Assembly: GCA_950071955.1 (NCBI GenBank)
Contig: CATMOC010000002.1
Location: 1-26,605, forward strand
Source: an uncultured Mesorhizobium sp.
Lineage (GTDB): Bacteria > Pseudomonadota > Alphaproteobacteria > Rhizobiales > Rhizobiaceae
Direction of reading: 5' to 3'
Length of the DNA stretch: 26,605 nucleotides
Shown here: positions 23,975 through 26,605 of the stretch, piece after piece
Position numbering within the stretch: the stretch's first letter is position 1
How the letters are laid out: every line of letters starts with the position of its first letter
Program-made: the position numbers and the translations under genes
The notes under the pieces: model-generated
Databases searched by the model: none
Told to the model about the DNA's origin: nothing
The model's input: only the letters and a program-made list of their open reading frames with translations

Positions 23975-24929
23975 TGCGGCGGATTCCTTCCTCGATGCCG
24001 ATCGATGGCTTCCAGCCGATCTGCGCGATGATCTTGTCGTTGGAGAAGTTCAATCGGCTCGAGACCGTAGCGCGGATCTTGCCGACGATCTTCTTGTGCT
24101 CCGGCTTCAGGTTGGACCCCATCTCCTTCAGGATGATGGCGACGAGGTCGTTGAGGGAGGTCGAGACACCGGTCGCGACGTTGTAGGATTCACCGGTGAC
24201 ATCGGCCTCCATGGCCATGACGTTGGCGCGCGCGATGTCGTGGATGTGGATGTAGTCGTGCACCTCGCTGCCGTCGTCGGGAATCACCGGCCTCTCAGCC
24301 TTGCGGATCGCGTCGATCGTATCGACGATGTAGGCGGAGTTCACGGCGCGGCGGTGCTGGCGCTCGCCATAGACGGACGAATAACGCAGCGACACGAAGG
24401 GCACGCCATAGCGCTGCGAATAGAGGCGGCCGAGGTTCTCGCCGATGATCTTCGATCCGCCGTAGAGCGCGGCGCCGGGCTGCTGTCCCGACCACATCCA
24501 CGGCGCCTTCTCGGTGGTGACGTCCTCCTCGGTCTCGCCGTAGACGGCGACCGACGACGAAAAGATCACCTTCACCCCCGAGCGGTATCGCGCCGCCTCG
24601 CAGATGTTGAGCATGCCGGTGACGTTGACCGCGAGGCCGAGCGAGGGGTTGAGCGACAGGGGGAGCGTGAGGAAGCCGGCGACGGCGAAGACACCGGATG
24701 CATCCTCGAAGGCATCGAAGAGTTCGTTCGTGCGTAGGATGTCGCCGCGAACCAGCACGACGCGCGGATCGGAAATCAACCCGCTGACGGTGCTCTCGGT
24801 GCCCAGCGAATAATTGTCGAACAGCACGACCTGGCGCGCCCCTGCCTCCAGCAGGTGCTGGGTGATCTCCGAGCCGATCTGGCTGAGCCCGCCTGCGATG
24901 ACGAATTTGTTGCCTTCGATCCTTGCCAT
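23943..24929 (-). CDS. NAD-dependent epimerase/dehydratase-like extended SDR
   Basis: This is a 328-residue extended short-chain dehydrogenase/reductase. The NAD loop is GGLSQIGSEI (13-22), a variant of GGAGFIGS. D38 (VLFDNYSLG) selects NAD, SSSVAVYGE near 124 gives the catalytic Ser, and LYGGSKIIGE near 155 gives the YxxxK pair. The family turns over nucleotide sugars, sugars or sugar acids. NDP-sugar biosynthesis genes are not nearby, while an aldehyde dehydrogenase lies 82 bases upstream on the same strand. A catabolic sugar or sugar-acid oxidation or epimerisation is therefore more likely than polysaccharide synthesis. An AAGGA site supports the start. The 3' end overlaps the convergent rpiR-type gene by 32 bases. 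Confidence 0.82.
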   Translation of the reverse strand: MARIEGNKFVIAGGLSQIGSEITQHLLEAGARQVVLFDNYSLGTESTVSGLISDPRVVLVRGDILRTNELFDAFEDASGVFAVAGFLTLPLSLNPSLGLAVNVTGMLNICEAARYRSGVKVIFSSSVAVYGETEEDVTTEKAPWMWSGQQPGAALYGGSKIIGENLGRLYSQRYGVPFVSLRYSSVYGERQHRRAVNSAYIVDTIDAIRKAERPVIPDDGSEVHDYIHIHDIARANVMAMEADVTGESYNVATGVSTSLNDLVAIILKEMGSNLKPEHKKIVGKIRATVSSRLNFSNDKIIAQIGWKPSIGIEEGIRRIIAWSETAQA

Positions 24930-25011
24930 GACGTCCTTGCTTCGATTTTTCCCGCGAGGCGCAGCCCGAAGGCCACCTCAATTCAGTGTGGTGCCGCGTC
25001 GGCCTATGCCG

Positions 25012-26520
25012 TCACAGCATGATGTGGATGGATTTTTCTTCCGTGTAGGAGACCATCTCCTCCAGGCCGCGCTCCCGGCCGGTGCCGCTGTTCTTGTAGC
25101 CGCCATAGGGCATGCCGCGGACATGGGCCCCGACGCCGTTGATCCAGACGTAGCCGTTCTCCAGCGCCCGGGCGGTCTTCATCGCCTTGGTGATGTCGTT
25201 GGTCCAGACGGCCGCCGTCAGCCCCAGATCGACGCCGTTGGCCATGTCGATCATCTCCTCCTCGGTCGACCATTTCATGATCGACAGCACGGGTCCGAAG
25301 ATCTCCTCCCGAGCGATGCGCATTTCCGGCGTCACATCGGCGAAGACGGTCGGCTCGACCCAGTACCCGGTCTCGAACGCCTTGCCCTCGGGCTGCTTTC
25401 CGCCGCACAGCAGGCGCGCCCCGTCGTCGATGCCGGACCTGATGGCCGACATCACCTTGTCGAACTGCGCGGCCGAATTGATCGGCCCCATCTGGCTGTC
25501 GTCGCTGAAGGGATCGCCCACGCGGATGGCACCGACCGCCTTCGCAACCTCTGCGACGACCTCGTCGTAAAGGTCCGCATGCACCATCAGGCGGCTGGTC
25601 GATCCGCAGGACTGACCCTGCCAGCCGAAATTCATGCCGCTGACGGCGGCTTTCGCGGCCTTGGCGGCCGGCGCATCGGGATAGACGATGAAGGGGTTCT
25701 TGCCCCCGAGTTCGAGCGACACGTGCTTGACGCAGACCTCGGCGGCGGCGCGCTGGATGGCCATGCCGGTGCGCGCCGAACCGACGAAGGACAGCCGCTT
25801 GATCTTGCGGTGCCTGACCAGCGCCTCGCCGGCCTCCTGCCCCCCGGTGACGACGCTGACGATGCCCGCCGGCAGGACCTGCGCCGCCACCTCGCCGAAG
25901 ATCGACGCCGACAGCGGGCTCTGCTCCGACGGCTTCAGGATGATGGCATTGCCGGCCATGAGCGGCGCCCCGATGCCGCACAGCGCGAAATAGATCGGGT
26001 GGTTAAAGGCCAGGATGCGCGCGCAGACGCCGTAGGGCTCGCGGATGGTGAAATGCAGGTTCTTCGCCGTCGACGGGACGCTCTGGCCCTTCAACTCGTA
26101 GGCGATGCCGACGAAATAGCGCAGGCGCTCGAGGCCGCTGACGAGGTCGTTGCGCATCGGCGAGATGGTATTGCCGGTGTCCGCCACTTCCAGGGCCAGA
26201 ATTTCGTCCGACCGCTCCTGCAGCCTGTCGCAGAATTTCAGGAGCAGCGCCGCGCGCTGGTTTATGTCTTTCGCCGCCCATTCCTTCTGGGCGAGAAGCG
26301 CGGCCTCGACCGCCTGGGCGACGTCGGCGGCGTCGGCCATCGGCACGCGTCCGATCAGTTCCAGGTTTGCCGGGTTATGGCTTTCCAGCCAGCGGCCGCT
26401 GGCACTCTCGACCATGCGACCGCCGATCAGCATGCGCCCGTCATGGAACGCCCTGCCCTGAGCCGCGCCTCGAGTTTCCGAATTGACGTTCAATGCAAGC
26501 CCCTCCCCTGAAGCTGCCAT
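25012..26520 (-). CDS. NAD(P)-dependent aldehyde dehydrogenase
   Basis: This is a 502-residue aldehyde dehydrogenase, full length for the superfamily. The nucleophile is C305 (GQSCGSTSR), the general base E270 (LELGGKNP) and the oxyanion Asn N173 (AFNHP). The SFVGSARTG segment (244-252) and the C-terminal EIFGPVLS and PYGGYKNSGTGRE motifs are also present. It oxidises an aldehyde to its acid in the cytoplasm; substrate is not deducible, though the general look is of betaine/amino-aldehyde or semialdehyde dehydrogenases. The start is uncertain. ATG 26520 has only a weak adjacent AGGG, while an in-frame TTG at codon 10 (26493) is preceded by a strong GGGGAGG. Homology begins about residue 28, so either fits. 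It is probably an operon with the SDR 82 bases downstream. Confidence 0.92.
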   Translation of the reverse strand: MAASGEGLALNVNSETRGAAQGRAFHDGRMLIGGRMVESASGRWLESHNPANLELIGRVPMADAADVAQAVEAALLAQKEWAAKDINQRAALLLKFCDRLQERSDEILALEVADTGNTISPMRNDLVSGLERLRYFVGIAYELKGQSVPSTAKNLHFTIREPYGVCARILAFNHPIYFALCGIGAPLMAGNAIILKPSEQSPLSASIFGEVAAQVLPAGIVSVVTGGQEAGEALVRHRKIKRLSFVGSARTGMAIQRAAAEVCVKHVSLELGGKNPFIVYPDAPAAKAAKAAVSGMNFGWQGQSCGSTSRLMVHADLYDEVVAEVAKAVGAIRVGDPFSDDSQMGPINSAAQFDKVMSAIRSGIDDGARLLCGGKQPEGKAFETGYWVEPTVFADVTPEMRIAREEIFGPVLSIMKWSTEEEMIDMANGVDLGLTAAVWTNDITKAMKTARALENGYVWINGVGAHVRGMPYGGYKNSGTGRERGLEEMVSYTEEKSIHIML

Positions 26521-26605
26521 CCCTGAAGACCGGGAACGTCGGCGGCCACGCCGAATTCCTCAGTACATTGCACATCGACTGTCACTCATGCCTCGTCCTG
26601 GATGT

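Overview
The window reads as high-GC alphaproteobacterial chromosome (or a large accessory replicon), most like Rhizobiales (Phyllobacteriaceae/Mesorhizobium-like). The grounds are protein style, codon choice and gene mix: TRAP transporter, FCD-type GntR, hydantoinase pair, nirK-nirV-nnrS, RpiR. This is a judgement by eye; no search was run. I see no tRNA, rRNA, CRISPR array, transposase or integrase.

Layout. (1) 1-7864: a carboxylate or cyclic-amide uptake and breakdown module. It holds the end of a TRAP solute-binding protein, both TRAP permeases, a convergent GntR/FCD regulator, and divergently hyuA-hyuB (hydantoinase/oxoprolinase family) followed by an isocitrate lyase/PEP mutase-family enzyme. 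(2) 7751-11926, minus strand: a denitrification block, nirK-nirV-small unknown gene-nnrS, the last three joined by ATGA stop/start overlaps. An NNR/FNR-like dyad lies upstream of nirK, and a broken membrane-protein gene sits at the junction with module 1. (3) 12139-19144, minus strand: a tricarboxylate module with a tricarballylate dehydrogenase (TcuA)-like flavoprotein, a CysB-like LysR regulator, an MmgE/PrpD-family protein and a divergent aconitase paralogue. A nearly identical 14-base site lies upstream of both the flavoprotein and the MmgE/PrpD gene. (4) 19337-23974, plus strand: an Fe-S serine-dehydratase-like enzyme, three consecutive RraA-family (HMG/CHA-aldolase-like) paralogues overlapping stop-to-start, and an RpiR/SIS regulator. 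(5) 23943-26520, minus strand: an NAD-dependent epimerase/dehydratase-like SDR and an aldehyde dehydrogenase.

How the genes may work together. Three carbon-catabolic modules, each with its own regulator type, surround a nitrite-reduction island. Module 3 could oxidise tricarballylate or a relative to cis-aconitate and pass it to an aconitase-type or decarboxylase-type step. Module 4 looks like a dehydratase plus aldolase route, with module 5 as a possible source or sink for its aldehyde or sugar-acid intermediates. The most unusual parts are the three coupled RraA paralogues, which differ at the metal-ligand position (G, E, D), and the aconitase, which has lost the usual active-site Gln-Asp pair of its first domain. 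Both suggest a pathway not covered by textbook annotation.
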